Below, one piece after another: positions 54,221 to 63,270 of a DNA stretch of 64,000 nt. The position numbers and the translations under genes are program-made. The notes under the pieces are model-generated. The model was not told the origin of the DNA and ran no database searches. It worked only from the letters and a program-made list of their open reading frames with translations. The stretch is taken from positions 86,766-150,765 of the forward strand of contig CACZAC010000002.1 of assembly GCA_902779125.1 (NCBI GenBank), in the 5' to 3' direction. Position 1 is the stretch's first letter, and the number at the start of each line of letters is the position of its first letter. The stretch comes from an uncultured Bacteroidales bacterium (GTDB lineage: Bacteria; Bacteroidota; Bacteroidia; Bacteroidales; Muribaculaceae).

Positions 54221-54760
54221 TTATGCGCAGATTAGAGTGTACAGGAGCGGTCTCCAGACGACACCCACCACGATGGCTGCAATCGTCCACCACATCGAGG
54301 TCTCGCTCGCACTCTTGGCACCATAGAGGTCTCCTGCCTTATAGAGTTTGGTCACCTTATTAGCGTAGACAATAGCCACAATGCCGAAGGGCACGCAGCA
54401 CAGCACGGTCGCCACGATGGCCCACACCAGGTTAGTGGAGGGACATGGCTCGTCGATGAGTGGCTCCTCACCGTATTGCGGCTGCAAAGGGCTGCCGATT
54501 TGTGCTTGGGTGGTTTCCTCAATGGGGGTTCCTTGGGTGATTTCCTCGATGGGAGTTCCTGTTGTCACCGCCTGTGGCTCAGGTATCGGTTCACCGACCA
54601 TTTCATACAAACCCTGCAACTCGGGCAACTGGGTAATCTTCACCCAGTCACTGAGCCCCTCATGCCACACATAGGCTGCTGACGTGAGCCCCATCTCCTT
54701 GAGTGCATCAAGGTCCACAGGCCCCGATTGCACGCCTTTATGATTAATCCAGTACTGCAT
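54221..54760 (-). CDS. GYF_2 (DUF4339) plus CD225/dispanin membrane protein
   Basis: 179 residues. Residues 1-55 are a GYF_2 domain (MQYWINHKGVQSGPVDLDAL, YVWHEGLSDWVKI). A Thr/Glu/Pro linker with two copies of GTPIEE follows. Residues 105-179 hold two membrane segments and VWAIVATVLCCVPFGIVAIVYANKV, the CD225 signature. The role is unknown; the protein probably couples a cytoplasmic peptide-binding domain to the membrane. It is paired with the DUF2752 gene. Confidence 0.88.
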   Translation of the reverse strand: MQYWINHKGVQSGPVDLDALKEMGLTSAAYVWHEGLSDWVKITQLPELQGLYEMVGEPIPEPQAVTTGTPIEEITQGTPIEETTQAQIGSPLQPQYGEEPLIDEPCPSTNLVWAIVATVLCCVPFGIVAIVYANKVTKLYKAGDLYGAKSASETSMWWTIAAIVVGVVWRPLLYTLICA

Positions 54761-54789
54761 ATCACATCTGTGTTAATTTCTTGATTTTG

Positions 54790-54820
54790 CAAAGATAATA
54801 CTATTTTTTCTCAACCACAA
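54790..54820 (-). promoter_or_regulatory. Promoter of the GYF_2/DUF2752 pair
   Basis: Minus strand: TTG (54820-54818), 20-base spacer, TATCTTTG (54797-54790), 29 bases before the ATG. Confidence 0.65.
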
Positions 54821-54863
54821 TCAAAAATAGATTGTTATCACAACCCGTCATGACGCCATCAGC

Positions 54864-55709
54864 CTAGAAATCGCTAAAGAACCTTGGCCTGATGAGCAGA
54901 CCGATGCGTATTCTCGAGTGATACTGGTCATAGTCCAGCATGTGCTCACCGTAGCCATTGTAATACTGAATCATGATAAACTGGTTGGAATTGTGATTGA
55001 TGCGGTAACCCAGTTGCACAATCGTATTGAAATTCAAGTTCCAGCCCTTGCGCTTGACCAGCGTCATGTCGAGCACCCATTTGTCATCATGGCTCCTCGC
55101 CTGGAAACCAGCCTGATAGAGTCCCATATACTTGAGGATATCCCGGTTATATTTTCCGTCAACGATAGGAATCCAGTACTTGGCATGCGCCATCAGGTAA
55201 GGCGAGATATAAGCCTCACCTGCCAACGAAATCTTGTTCCAGCTGCGCGAGGCGATGCCGTCACGGCCATTGGACTCATGCTCGGCCATCAGCGTGAGCT
55301 TTCCCAGCAGACGGTTTTTCATGATGATATGCTTGGAAATACCGATACCGGGGTTGAAGTTCAAATCATAGAAGGGCAGTGAATTGCGGAACACATGCCA
55401 TATTGCTTTTTGGGTATAAAACAGATACAGGTAGGTGTGTCCAGGAAGCACACTCTTGGTGAGGCGCTGCTGGAAACTGATTTGGAATTTCACATCGCTA
55501 TTGTAGCCGTCGGGTTTACCGCCCAATACAGTACCTCCCACAAAATATGTATCCTTGTACAGGCTGAAGTAAGGCCTGTTGTCAAGTTCGGCACGGATAC
55601 TATCGGCGATTTCAGTACTTGACTTTTCAATAGCGACAATTTGCCCCATTGCGGGCATAAGTGCCGCCACAAACAATGTGGCGAACACTAAAAAGGAACG
55701 TCTGATCAT
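54864..55709 (-). CDS. pldA: Outer-membrane phospholipase A
   Basis: 281 residues from the ATG at 55709. A signal peptide (ending AALMPAMGQ) precedes an OMPLA barrel. The catalytic triad motif is visible: AEHESNGRDGIASRSWNKI contains the His, the Ser two residues on, and the downstream Asn. It hydrolyses phospholipids at the outer membrane when lipid asymmetry is lost. The last residues end in Phe (PRFFSDF), suited for BamA. A -7 element TACTTTTG (55744-55737) precedes it. Confidence 0.9.
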   Translation of the reverse strand: MIRRSFLVFATLFVAALMPAMGQIVAIEKSSTEIADSIRAELDNRPYFSLYKDTYFVGGTVLGGKPDGYNSDVKFQISFQQRLTKSVLPGHTYLYLFYTQKAIWHVFRNSLPFYDLNFNPGIGISKHIIMKNRLLGKLTLMAEHESNGRDGIASRSWNKISLAGEAYISPYLMAHAKYWIPIVDGKYNRDILKYMGLYQAGFQARSHDDKWVLDMTLVKRKGWNLNFNTIVQLGYRINHNSNQFIMIQYYNGYGEHMLDYDQYHSRIRIGLLIRPRFFSDF

Positions 55710-55814
55710 CGTAATAGTAGTAATGGTTTGTGAAGACAAAAGTAGTTAAAAAGATTGAAAACAGACTTCAATCCTCACACATTTTTTTGTATTACGATTC
55801 CGTATCTTGACCTT

Positions 55815-56504
55815 TTAACCCACCAGCCACATCAGGAGATACCAGATTGGGGGCACGGCTAGAGCAGGTAACATATTGAGCACATGGCAATCCTTGATGC
55901 GTAACAGCGACAAACCTGAACCAGTGATGAGCAGTCCACCCACGATGAGCAATTCGGCCATCAGCGCCTCGCTCACAGCGGTGCTAGACAGCATTGCAAC
56001 GGCATAGAACATACCCTGCCACAAAAAGAGCACAGGTGCCGCCAGCAGCATCCCGACACCGTAGGTAGAGCCAAAAATGGTCGCCGTCACAAAGTCGAGC
56101 GTGGCATTGGTGAACAGAAAAGTATGGTCACCCTGCAACGCACTGATGACGGGACCCAGCATTGACAAGGGGCCGATGCAATAGACCAACGTCGCTGTTG
56201 CCAGCCCATCGGCAAGCCGCGTCTCACCGCCTTTGCTCCGGCGTTCCACTAGCCGATGAAAACGCCCGTCGATGTCGAGCGCCACGCCCACTACACTGCC
56301 GATGGCCATGGCGGCGATAAACAGCACAGGATACTGGCTCTTGGGCAGATTGGTGACCACGGCGTTTAGTCCGATGGCAAAGCAGGCCAGTCCCAATGCG
56401 TCATAGAGCACATTCTTGTATTTCTCCTTGATTCCCTTGTGCAGTGCCACTCCGATGAGTGTTCCTGCCACAATCGTACAAGTATTGACAATCGTTCCAA
56501 TCAT
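55815..56504 (-). CDS. DUF554 membrane protein
   Basis: 229 residues with about six membrane segments. MIGTIVNTCTIVAGTLIGVALHKGIKEKY is the DUF554 (YqgA-like) opening, repeated in inverted form later (GSTYGVGMLLAAPVLF). A transport role is suspected for the family but is not established. It is 13 bases after the ATPase gene on the same strand. Confidence 0.88.
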   Translation of the reverse strand: MIGTIVNTCTIVAGTLIGVALHKGIKEKYKNVLYDALGLACFAIGLNAVVTNLPKSQYPVLFIAAMAIGSVVGVALDIDGRFHRLVERRSKGGETRLADGLATATLVYCIGPLSMLGPVISALQGDHTFLFTNATLDFVTATIFGSTYGVGMLLAAPVLFLWQGMFYAVAMLSSTAVSEALMAELLIVGGLLITGSGLSLLRIKDCHVLNMLPALAVPPIWYLLMWLVG

Positions 56505-56517
56505 AATAACATTACAT

Positions 56518-57690
56518 TTAATAGGTCATACCGAAAGTCCATAGTGGAATTTGGTTCCCCGCTCCAATTTCCAAATCATCTTTCACAATGAAAGAATTCT
56601 GCACATTCTTAATTTGACGACCGCTTTTTTTCTTCCCACCCACTTCAAAGGTAATATCTCCAATCTCGAAGTCGGCTGTTCTCGAAGCAATAATGTCGCT
56701 GGTGACTCTCATCTGGTTGTAAAAGAATGTCTCACGGATGTTCCCAATATCAGTCATCGCACCACCCATCACAAAGGCAAGATTGGAATTGTCGAGATAC
56801 ACTTTCTCAACCTTGCCTAGTCCCCTGATTCCTCCTGTGTCATCACGCAATTGTCCTATCATGCCAGCCTTTTCCATATAAACGAAATAGTCGGGTAACA
56901 CATTCCGGCTCACACCCACAACTGTGGCTAGGGTATCCATCACGGGTTTAAAGGGCACACTCTTGGCAATGATGCTCAACAGATGACGCAGTTTTCGTCC
57001 TGTTGCCACGGTCATTTTTGCGTACTGGGGGATATCTATGTCCATGGTCTGTTCCACAATCTGGTTAAGAATCATTTCAAACTGCGGATCGTCACCAAAT
57101 GGGTAATACCCATGTTGCAGGTACTCGTGAAACCATGGCAACGGATGTGCCACACCATCCAATTTCACCTTGCAGACCAACACATCATCTAATGTGGCAA
57201 TTGGAAATGACAAACCATGAAACAGTGCCAAATATTCTCGAAATGACAAGCCCTGCATCCTATAAATTGGTGCCCTGCGGCTCAAATCTGCTTCACCGTG
57301 CGTGATATCCAGAATCGATGACCCGGTGAATGAGACATTCAGGTCAGGATGGCTATCATAGATTTGCTTAAGCTCCTGTGACCAGTTACTATATTTGTGA
57401 ATCTCATCAATGAAAAGATGCTTGCCACCCTCACGCACAAACTCCTCGGCCACATCTATGAGAGAATGAGAGGAGAAATAAACATTATCCGCCGAGACAT
57501 AGAACATCTTCTTCTGACCCCGGTGCTCATGAATATACTGTAAAAACAAGGTCGTTTTCCCCACACCACGTGGTCCGACCAAGCCAAGCATCGGCCGTTC
57601 CCAATTGATTTGAGTATACAAATACCGATGGAAAGCTGTTGAGACAGCGTCAACGCGCTGCTCCATAATTCTCGTTAAAGTGACATCCAT
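56518..57690 (-). CDS. AAA family ATPase (AAA_14 type), C-terminal DUF4143-like region
   Basis: 390 residues from the ATG at 57690. Walker A is GPRGVGKTT near residue 40, Walker B HLFIDEIHKY near 92, and a sensor-type SFTGSSILDI near 126. The C-terminal half (SFREYLALFHG onward) is the kind found in AAA_14/DUF4143 proteins, ending with EVGGKKKSGRQIKNVQNSFIVKDD. Such solitary ATPases are common in Bacteroidales accessory regions and their role is unknown. The promoter carries two identical dyads (57719-57771), which suggests tight autoregulation. Confidence 0.85.
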   Translation of the reverse strand: MDVTLTRIMEQRVDAVSTAFHRYLYTQINWERPMLGLVGPRGVGKTTLFLQYIHEHRGQKKMFYVSADNVYFSSHSLIDVAEEFVREGGKHLFIDEIHKYSNWSQELKQIYDSHPDLNVSFTGSSILDITHGEADLSRRAPIYRMQGLSFREYLALFHGLSFPIATLDDVLVCKVKLDGVAHPLPWFHEYLQHGYYPFGDDPQFEMILNQIVEQTMDIDIPQYAKMTVATGRKLRHLLSIIAKSVPFKPVMDTLATVVGVSRNVLPDYFVYMEKAGMIGQLRDDTGGIRGLGKVEKVYLDNSNLAFVMGGAMTDIGNIRETFFYNQMRVTSDIIASRTADFEIGDITFEVGGKKKSGRQIKNVQNSFIVKDDLEIGAGNQIPLWTFGMTY

Positions 57691-57705
57691 ATTTCTTTTT
57701 TTCTG

Positions 57706-57713
57706 CAAAGATA
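57706..57713 (-). promoter_or_regulatory. -7 element of the AAA_14 ATPase gene
   Basis: TATCTTTG on the minus strand, 16 bases before the ATG. The region where the -33 element should sit lies inside the first dyad. Confidence 0.6.
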
Positions 57714-57718
57714 CAATT

Positions 57719-57771
57719 TTGCACAAAAATTTGTGCAATAATTAGTGATTTTTGCACAAAAATTTGTGCAA
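57719..57771. promoter_or_regulatory. Twin dyad operator-like repeats
   Basis: TTGCACAAAAATTTGTGCAA occurs at 57719-57738 and identically at 57752-57771, exactly 33 bases apart. Each is a dyad of 9-base arms (TTGCACAAA / TTTGTGCAA) around AA. The first dyad covers the -33 zone of the ATPase promoter. Two identical palindromes at a near-integral number of helical turns suggest a cooperatively bound dimeric regulator. Confidence 0.8.
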
Positions 57772-57862
57772 AATGGGTGTTTTCGGGAAAAACAGGGCAT
57801 TGAGAGTTCATGTGAATAGGGTTAAAAAGCGTTGGCATTCATGGTATAAAGGGAATAATCGC

Positions 57863-57870
57863 TATATTTG
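57863..57870 (+). promoter_or_regulatory. -7 element of the GH89 gene
   Basis: TATATTTG followed by C, 30 bases before the ATG at 57901. This rules against the earlier in-frame TTG at 57868. Confidence 0.5.
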
Positions 57871-57900
57871 CGCATTCAAGCACATAGATTATTCTTAAGT

Positions 57901-60087
57901 ATGGCAAAAAGATTCATCATTAGTGCAATAGTTATACTGATGGCTGTAGCTGTCAACGCCAATGGAAACGATGACGTGGAGCAAGCCACTGCATTAGCCG
58001 GGCGACTGTCAGCACGGTTGGCAGACAAGGTGGAGTTCCGCAAGATGGAGGCCGAACAAGGCAAGGACGCCTTTACGCTCGAGAGCCGTGGCGGCAAGGT
58101 CATCATCGGCGGCAATAATGCCAACTCGATGGCGGTGGGACTGAACCGCTACCTGAACCGCTATTGCAAGGTGACGGTATCGTGGTATGCCGGCGTGCCG
58201 ATGGAGTTACCCGACGTGCTGCCTGATGTGCCCGCCCTCGAACGGATAACGGCACGGGTGCCACAACGCTTTTTCCTCAACTACTGCACTTGGGGCTACA
58301 CGATGCCTTTCTGGCAATGGCGAGATTGGGAGCGCTTTATCGACTGGATGGCGCTCAATGGCGTGAACCTGCCGCTGGCAATCACGGGGCAGGAAGCGGT
58401 ATGGTATAACGTGTGGACCAAACTGGGCATGACCGACAAGCAGGTGCGCTCCTATTTCACAGGCCCCGCTTACCTGCCGTGGCACCGCATGGCCAACATC
58501 GACGGCTGGTGCGGCCCGTTGCCCAAGGAGTGGCTTGAGAATCAGACCGCCTTGCAGCAGCGCATCGTGGAACGTGAACGCGCGCTGAATATGCGTCCCG
58601 TGCTGCCCGCCTTTGCGGGTCACGTCCCTGGGGCATTGCGTGAACTGTTCCCTGATGCCGACATCCAGGCTTTAGGAGGCTGGGCTGGCTTCGATGAACA
58701 ATACCGCACCTATTTCCTCAACAGCGAGGATCCGCTGTACACCCGCATCCAGCGTCTGTTCCTCGAGGAGCAGACACGCCTGTTTGGGACAGACCACATC
58801 TACGGCATCGACCCCTTTAACGAGGTCGACCCGCCCAGTTTTGAGCCCGATTACCTCAACAAAGTGTCACGACACATCTACGAGAGTCTGACGGCTGTTG
58901 ACCCCGACGCTGAGTGGCTGCAGATGGCGTGGTTCCTCTATTACCAGCGCAAGGACTACACCCCCGAGCGCACTCGCGCCATGCTCACGAGCGTGCCTCA
59001 GGGCAAGATGACGATGCTTGACTACTACTGCGAGTACAAGGAGATGTGGCGTGAACACGAGGGCTTTTACGGTCAGCCGTTCATCTGGTGCTACCTAGGC
59101 AACTTCGGCGGCAACACCAACGTGCAGGGCCGCGTCAAGGAGGCGGGTGAGCGCATCGAACGGGCATTGTCCGAGTGTGGCGACAACCTCGTGGGCATCG
59201 GCTCGACGCTCGAGGGACTTGATGTGCAGCAGTTCCCCTACGAGTACATCCTCGAGAAGGCATGGGACTTTGCCAAGACCGACGAGCAGGTGGTGAACGA
59301 ACTCGCCGACCGCCATGCAGGCCATCAGGATTCCTACGCACGCGAGGCGTGGCGATTGCTCTATGACAACGTGCTGGATATCACCCCAAGCAACTTTGCA
59401 GCCCCCCTACCCTGCTCCTATCCCGCCATGGACAAGGAAAGCCGCACAGTGAAGTATAATCCGCGTGACCTGCTCGCCGTGTGGGACGCCCTGTTGGCAC
59501 AGGACCGCGTCACCACCGATGCTATGACCATCGACCTCGTTTGGGTGGGAAGGCAACTGCTGGGCGACCTGTTCCTCGTCGAGAAGCAGGCACTTGACAA
59601 GGCCTATCGTCAGCGTGACAAGGAGGGTGTCTTTACCCACAGTGGCCTCATGATAGAACTGCTGTCCGACCTAGATGACCTGAACAGCCATCACCCGCAT
59701 GCCACGCTGGCACACTGGCTGCGACAGGCGCGCAAGATGGGCAAGACCACCGAAGTTAAAGACTATTACGAGATGAACGCCAAACGCCTCATCACCACAT
59801 GGGGAGGCAGTCTCAACGACTACGCCTGCCGCAATTGGAACGGCTTGATGTGGAACTACTATGCCAAGCGATGGGAAATCTATATCAGGAACATCACCGC
59901 CGCAATATTGGGCAACGCGGATTTTGACAACGACTCATTCCGTGCCGCAGCCGACAAGTTGCAAGAAAAATGGGTCACCACGAAAGACGATGACATCGTA
60001 CAGGCAGAAATCGACAGCGATGTACTAATACATTGCCGCGAATTGCGCGAGAAATACCGCAAGCAACTTGAGTCTTTTAGTGAATAG
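57901..60087 (+). CDS. Alpha-N-acetylglucosaminidase (GH89)
   Basis: 728 residues with a signal peptide (MAKRFIISAIVILMAVAVNA). The family landmarks are present: an N-terminal beta domain, FFLNYCTWGYTMPFWQWRDWERFIDWMALNGVNLPLA (written here as two motifs, YCTWGYTMPFWQW and MALNGVNLPLA), YGIDPFNEVDPPS with the acid catalyst, and GIGSTLEGLDVQQFPYEY with the second Glu. GH89 enzymes remove terminal alpha-GlcNAc, as found in heparan sulfate and gastric mucin O-glycans. There is no SusCD pair nearby, so it may serve a distant system. The signal peptide is not a lipobox type; periplasmic location is inferred. Confidence 0.93.
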   Translation: MAKRFIISAIVILMAVAVNANGNDDVEQATALAGRLSARLADKVEFRKMEAEQGKDAFTLESRGGKVIIGGNNANSMAVGLNRYLNRYCKVTVSWYAGVPMELPDVLPDVPALERITARVPQRFFLNYCTWGYTMPFWQWRDWERFIDWMALNGVNLPLAITGQEAVWYNVWTKLGMTDKQVRSYFTGPAYLPWHRMANIDGWCGPLPKEWLENQTALQQRIVERERALNMRPVLPAFAGHVPGALRELFPDADIQALGGWAGFDEQYRTYFLNSEDPLYTRIQRLFLEEQTRLFGTDHIYGIDPFNEVDPPSFEPDYLNKVSRHIYESLTAVDPDAEWLQMAWFLYYQRKDYTPERTRAMLTSVPQGKMTMLDYYCEYKEMWREHEGFYGQPFIWCYLGNFGGNTNVQGRVKEAGERIERALSECGDNLVGIGSTLEGLDVQQFPYEYILEKAWDFAKTDEQVVNELADRHAGHQDSYAREAWRLLYDNVLDITPSNFAAPLPCSYPAMDKESRTVKYNPRDLLAVWDALLAQDRVTTDAMTIDLVWVGRQLLGDLFLVEKQALDKAYRQRDKEGVFTHSGLMIELLSDLDDLNSHHPHATLAHWLRQARKMGKTTEVKDYYEMNAKRLITTWGGSLNDYACRNWNGLMWNYYAKRWEIYIRNITAAILGNADFDNDSFRAAADKLQEKWVTTKDDDIVQAEIDSDVLIHCRELREKYRKQLESFSE

Positions 60088-60187
60088 TTAATAGAGAAGA
60101 GTTAATAGTTAATAGTTGCTTTAGGGCATCGAGTCGTAGGCTGCGGACTCTAAACACTAAACTCTAAACTGCGAGCGCAGCGAGCAT
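60083..60187. repeat. AT-rich string and CTCTAAACT-type repeat at the end of the PatB gene
   Basis: AGTTAATAGTTA strings (60083-60116) are followed by CTCTAAACACTAAACTCTAAACT strings (about 60148-60170) and GCGAGCGCAGCGAGCAT (60171-60187), the same modules as at 41193-41243. The last part forms the final codons of the PatB-type gene. Confidence 0.55.
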
Positions 60188-61367
60188 CTCTGACTGCTGC
60201 CGCTAGCTGTTCCATGCCCTGCATGAGTACACTGCGGGGGACGGCGACATTGAGGCGCATGAAGCCGCTGCCTGCCTTGCCGAACATCGCACCGTCATTC
60301 AAGCCGATGTGCGCCTTGTTGACAAACAGGTCGATAAGGGCGTCATGCTCCAGTCCCAATCCCGTGCAGTCGAGCCACACGAGGAACGAGGCCTGAGGCT
60401 TGATGGCAGTGATGCCAAGGATATGTTCACGACAGTAGTCCACCACCGCATCGATATTGCCCTCGATATACTCCAGGCACTGACGCAGCCACTCGCCACC
60501 ATGGCGATAGGCGGCCCGCGTGGCGGTCATCGACAGGAAGTTGGGGGAACACTGCTCGTTGGCTTCCAAGTGATGGAAGAAGGGCTTGCGCAAGTCAGGA
60601 TTCTTGATGACGCACCACGAACTCACAATGCCGGCGATGTTGAACGTCTTGCTGGGAGCACCCATTACCACGCCCACGGCTCGCGCATCGTCGCTCACGG
60701 TAAGGAACGATGTGTGTCGGTGCCCACTCAGCACCAGGTCGCCGTGAATCTCGTCGCTGAAGACTACCACGTCATACTTCCTTGCCAGCGCTGCCACCTG
60801 GCGCTGCACATCGGCAGGCCATGCGATACCGATGGGGTTGTGCGGGTTGCACAGCACCATCATGCGGGGATGCTCGGTCTTGAAAATGCGCTCCAAGTCC
60901 TCCAAGTCCATCTCGTAGAAGCCCGTCGAGGTGCGGCGCAGGGCGTTATTGACCACCATGCGGTTATTGCCCGTGATGAGCATTCTGAAGGGGTGGTACA
61001 CCGGTTCCTGTATCACCACCTTGTCACCGGGGCGGGTGAAATGGTTCAATGCCAACCCAAAGCCGTTCACAATGCCACCGATAAAGCAAGCCTCCTCCTC
61101 GGTAAATTCCAGTCCGTTGCGCTCACGCTGCCAGTCGATGATTGACTGCCAGTAGCCCTCCAGCGGCACACTGTAGCCATAGATGGGGTGTTCGGTAATA
61201 CGCTCGGCAAGCGCCTGGGTGATGTCGGGACAGGCTGCAAAGCCCATATCGGCGACCCACAGGGGCAAAACATCCTCGCGTCCAAACATCGCCTGACGCA
61301 GGTCATACATCACGCTGTCGGTGCCTCGGCGGTCTATCACGCGGTCAAAATCATATTTCTTCTCCAT
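60150..61367 (-). CDS. PatB/MalY-type cystathionine beta-lyase/aminotransferase
   Basis: 405 residues from the ATG at 61367; a GTG three codons earlier is in frame. The class I/II fold shows FDRVIDRRGTDSVMYDL, PLWVADMGFAACP, NPHNPIGIAWPADV, VVFSDEIHGDLVLSGH and the PLP lysine in MGAPSKTFNIAGIVSSW. MalY/PatB proteins cleave cystathionine to homocysteine. The last ten residues (ARCARSLEFSV) come from a dispersed repeat, so the 3' end has probably been extended by it. A -7 element TAACTTTG (61407-61400) lies upstream. Confidence 0.93.
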   Translation of the reverse strand: MEKKYDFDRVIDRRGTDSVMYDLRQAMFGREDVLPLWVADMGFAACPDITQALAERITEHPIYGYSVPLEGYWQSIIDWQRERNGLEFTEEEACFIGGIVNGFGLALNHFTRPGDKVVIQEPVYHPFRMLITGNNRMVVNNALRRTSTGFYEMDLEDLERIFKTEHPRMMVLCNPHNPIGIAWPADVQRQVAALARKYDVVVFSDEIHGDLVLSGHRHTSFLTVSDDARAVGVVMGAPSKTFNIAGIVSSWCVIKNPDLRKPFFHHLEANEQCSPNFLSMTATRAAYRHGGEWLRQCLEYIEGNIDAVVDYCREHILGITAIKPQASFLVWLDCTGLGLEHDALIDLFVNKAHIGLNDGAMFGKAGSGFMRLNVAVPRSVLMQGMEQLAAAVRDARCARSLEFSV

Positions 61368-61557
61368 ATCATTCACTCTTTTTTGACGATTTAATTCTAC
61401 AAAGTTACTCTATTTTGCGTGAATACCCAAAATAATTCCCTTTTCTATCAAATAATCCACATTTTTTCAACCGTCTGTTTTATAGACAGTTACAAAAACC
61501 ACCAATTGAGACAAAAGAGAAAAATGCACTTTTTTTCAAAAAAAATCGCAAAAATTG

Positions 61558-61587
61558 TTGGTAGTTCCGAAAAAAGCAGTACCTTTG
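61558..61587 (+). promoter_or_regulatory. Promoter of the tRNA-Lys gene
   Basis: TTG (61558-61560), 19-base spacer, TACCTTTG (61580-61587), 22 bases before the tRNA 5' end. Full consensus. Confidence 0.75.
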
Positions 61588-61609
61588 CAGTCGCAATTGA
61601 ATGAGCGAT

Positions 61610-61682
61610 GACTCCGTAGCTCAGTTGGTAGAGCAATTGACTCTTAATCAATGGGTCGTGGGTTCGAGTCCCACCGGGGTCA
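61610..61682 (+). tRNA. tRNA-Lys (anticodon CTT)
   Basis: 73 bases: acceptor GACTCCG pairs with CGGGGTC (one G-T), D arm GCTC-AGTTGGTA-GAGC, anticodon arm ATTGA-CTCTTAA-TCAAT with CTT, T arm GTGGG-TTCGAGT-CCCAC, discriminator A. No CCA is encoded. The last 13 bases are repeated at 63405. Confidence 0.97.
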
Positions 61683-61783
61683 CGGAATTGAACGCCAATT
61701 GTACCAACTATTGGCCTATACCCTACCATCTGCTTGCCAAGGAATCAACCTCAAGGTTCCCGCCACAGGAATGGAATACCTGT

Positions 61784-63121
61784 TTATACCTCGGTCAGCA
61801 GGAATGCCAAATATAATGGCATCGTCAACAACGCTTCGTTGCGCCCGATGTTGTAGTTACCCAATTTAATAGCGCTTGTGACGTGATATTTTTCGGTATG
61901 TTTCAATACTGTTCGCAGGGATTTGGCATTGCCTGTTGTTGCCTTACATTCCACAGGAGTACATAGGCCCTTATAGCGGATTAAGAAATCGAGTTCCACA
62001 CTGCTATCTTTATGATAATAATAGAGTTTGCGCCCCATCTTGCCGAATATGTCGGCTACAAGGTTCTCAATGATGGCACCTTTATAGCTGAACAGATTGC
62101 CCTCCAAGATACTTGACTGGGTTCCTTCTTCCAGCATTGATACGAGCAAACCAATGTCGGCCATATACACTTTAAACTCACTTTGGATCCTGTTCCCATC
62201 AAGAGGCAATTCGGTGATTAAAGTGTTATAGCATCGGCGAATGATGCCTGCGTCTTCAATCCATTGCAGGCTCCCCGTATAGTCACGTCCTCGTCCTCCG
62301 GGACGCACCACGGTGTAGCTGAATTTCTTGTACTCGCGTGCCAACTGTGCGGGTATCGACTCAAAACACTCACGAATGCGTGATTTGTCAGCAGGAAGAG
62401 CATACTTCACCATATCTGCTTTATAATCATCAACGATACGCCTCTGCACTGCAAGCACTTTTCCGATCTGCCTCGTCTCCATGAATGTGGAAATGACCTC
62501 AGGCATACCGCCCACAACGATATATTGATTCAGTAAGTCACTGAAGCGGTCATGCAGCGCATCTTCAACAGGAGTTTCGTTGTTCAGGCATTTCTTCAGG
62601 TACTCAATGTGCACGTCCTTGATGCCGTTGGCCCATAACCACTCCTCGAAGTCCATGGGGTACATATTGACAATATCCTCAAACCCGACAGGAATAGAGG
62701 CTTCTTCTTCCTCGGCTCTCTCTCCAAGAGTCTTGTAACCGTTGACACCAAGCAAAGAACCCGTACAGATGACTTCATAGCGCCCATCAAGGTGAAAGTA
62801 CTTCAGCGAGCCTCTTGCCCTGGGACAATCCTGTATCTCGTCAAAGATAAAGCAAGTCTTACCGGCCTCCACTTCAACGCTTGGCATGGCAGCAGTGATG
62901 CGCATGATGATTGAATCCACCTCCAAATTGGGGATGAAGAATTTCTTATACTCAGGATGTTCACGAAAATCCAGATAGACAACATTTTTAAATTGCTTGC
63001 TGGCAAAATCCATCACACTGCTGGTTTTGCCACACTGGCGAACACCTTTCACAACCAGGGGTTTGTGAGAGCCGTCTTCCAGCCATGACTGGAACACCTT
63101 TTCTATCTTCCTTCTGTACAT
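61784..63121 (-). CDS. DUF4143-type ATPase with AAA domain
   Basis: 445 residues. Walker A is GVRQCGKTS near residue 26, Walker B CFIFDEIQD near 88, and the CTGSLLGV sensor near 116. The C-terminal third (residues 300-445) is DUF4143: SSVELDFLIRYKGLCTPVECKAT has the ELD...ECK pattern of PD-(D/E)xK-like folds. Members are frequent in Bacteroidales islands and have no settled function. It is the only gene in the tRNA-Lys island. Its promoter contains repeats at a 33-base period, like the other ATPase at 56518. Confidence 0.9.
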   Translation of the reverse strand: MYRRKIEKVFQSWLEDGSHKPLVVKGVRQCGKTSSVMDFASKQFKNVVYLDFREHPEYKKFFIPNLEVDSIIMRITAAMPSVEVEAGKTCFIFDEIQDCPRARGSLKYFHLDGRYEVICTGSLLGVNGYKTLGERAEEEEASIPVGFEDIVNMYPMDFEEWLWANGIKDVHIEYLKKCLNNETPVEDALHDRFSDLLNQYIVVGGMPEVISTFMETRQIGKVLAVQRRIVDDYKADMVKYALPADKSRIRECFESIPAQLAREYKKFSYTVVRPGGRGRDYTGSLQWIEDAGIIRRCYNTLITELPLDGNRIQSEFKVYMADIGLLVSMLEEGTQSSILEGNLFSYKGAIIENLVADIFGKMGRKLYYYHKDSSVELDFLIRYKGLCTPVECKATTGNAKSLRTVLKHTEKYHVTSAIKLGNYNIGRNEALLTMPLYLAFLLTEV

Positions 63122-63125
63122 AATT

Positions 63126-63202
63126 ACACGTTTTCCTGCCGACTTTAATGTTTATTTCACACATTTTCCTGCCGACTTTTGGCGCAAAGTTACACATTTT
63201 CC
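63126..63202. promoter_or_regulatory. 33-base-period operator-like repeats of the DUF4143 gene
   Basis: A 21-base unit with core TTTTCCTGCCGACTTT lies at 63126-63146 and 63159-63179 (one mismatch), and its first 11 bases, ACACATTTTCC, recur at 63192-63202. The starts are exactly 33 bases apart. The minus-strand -7 element TAACTTTG (63192-63185) falls between the second and third copies. Confidence 0.75.
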
Positions 63203-63270
63203 AACAAATTCACACAAATAAAATGGCCCCAAAAAAAAGAAAGTTCGATAAAAAACTCTCTATGGGTGGC

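Noticed and set aside
62988-63197. Small minus-strand frame with repeated VGRK(M/T)C segments
   Set aside because: It is translation of the 33-base-period regulatory repeats upstream of the DUF4143 gene.
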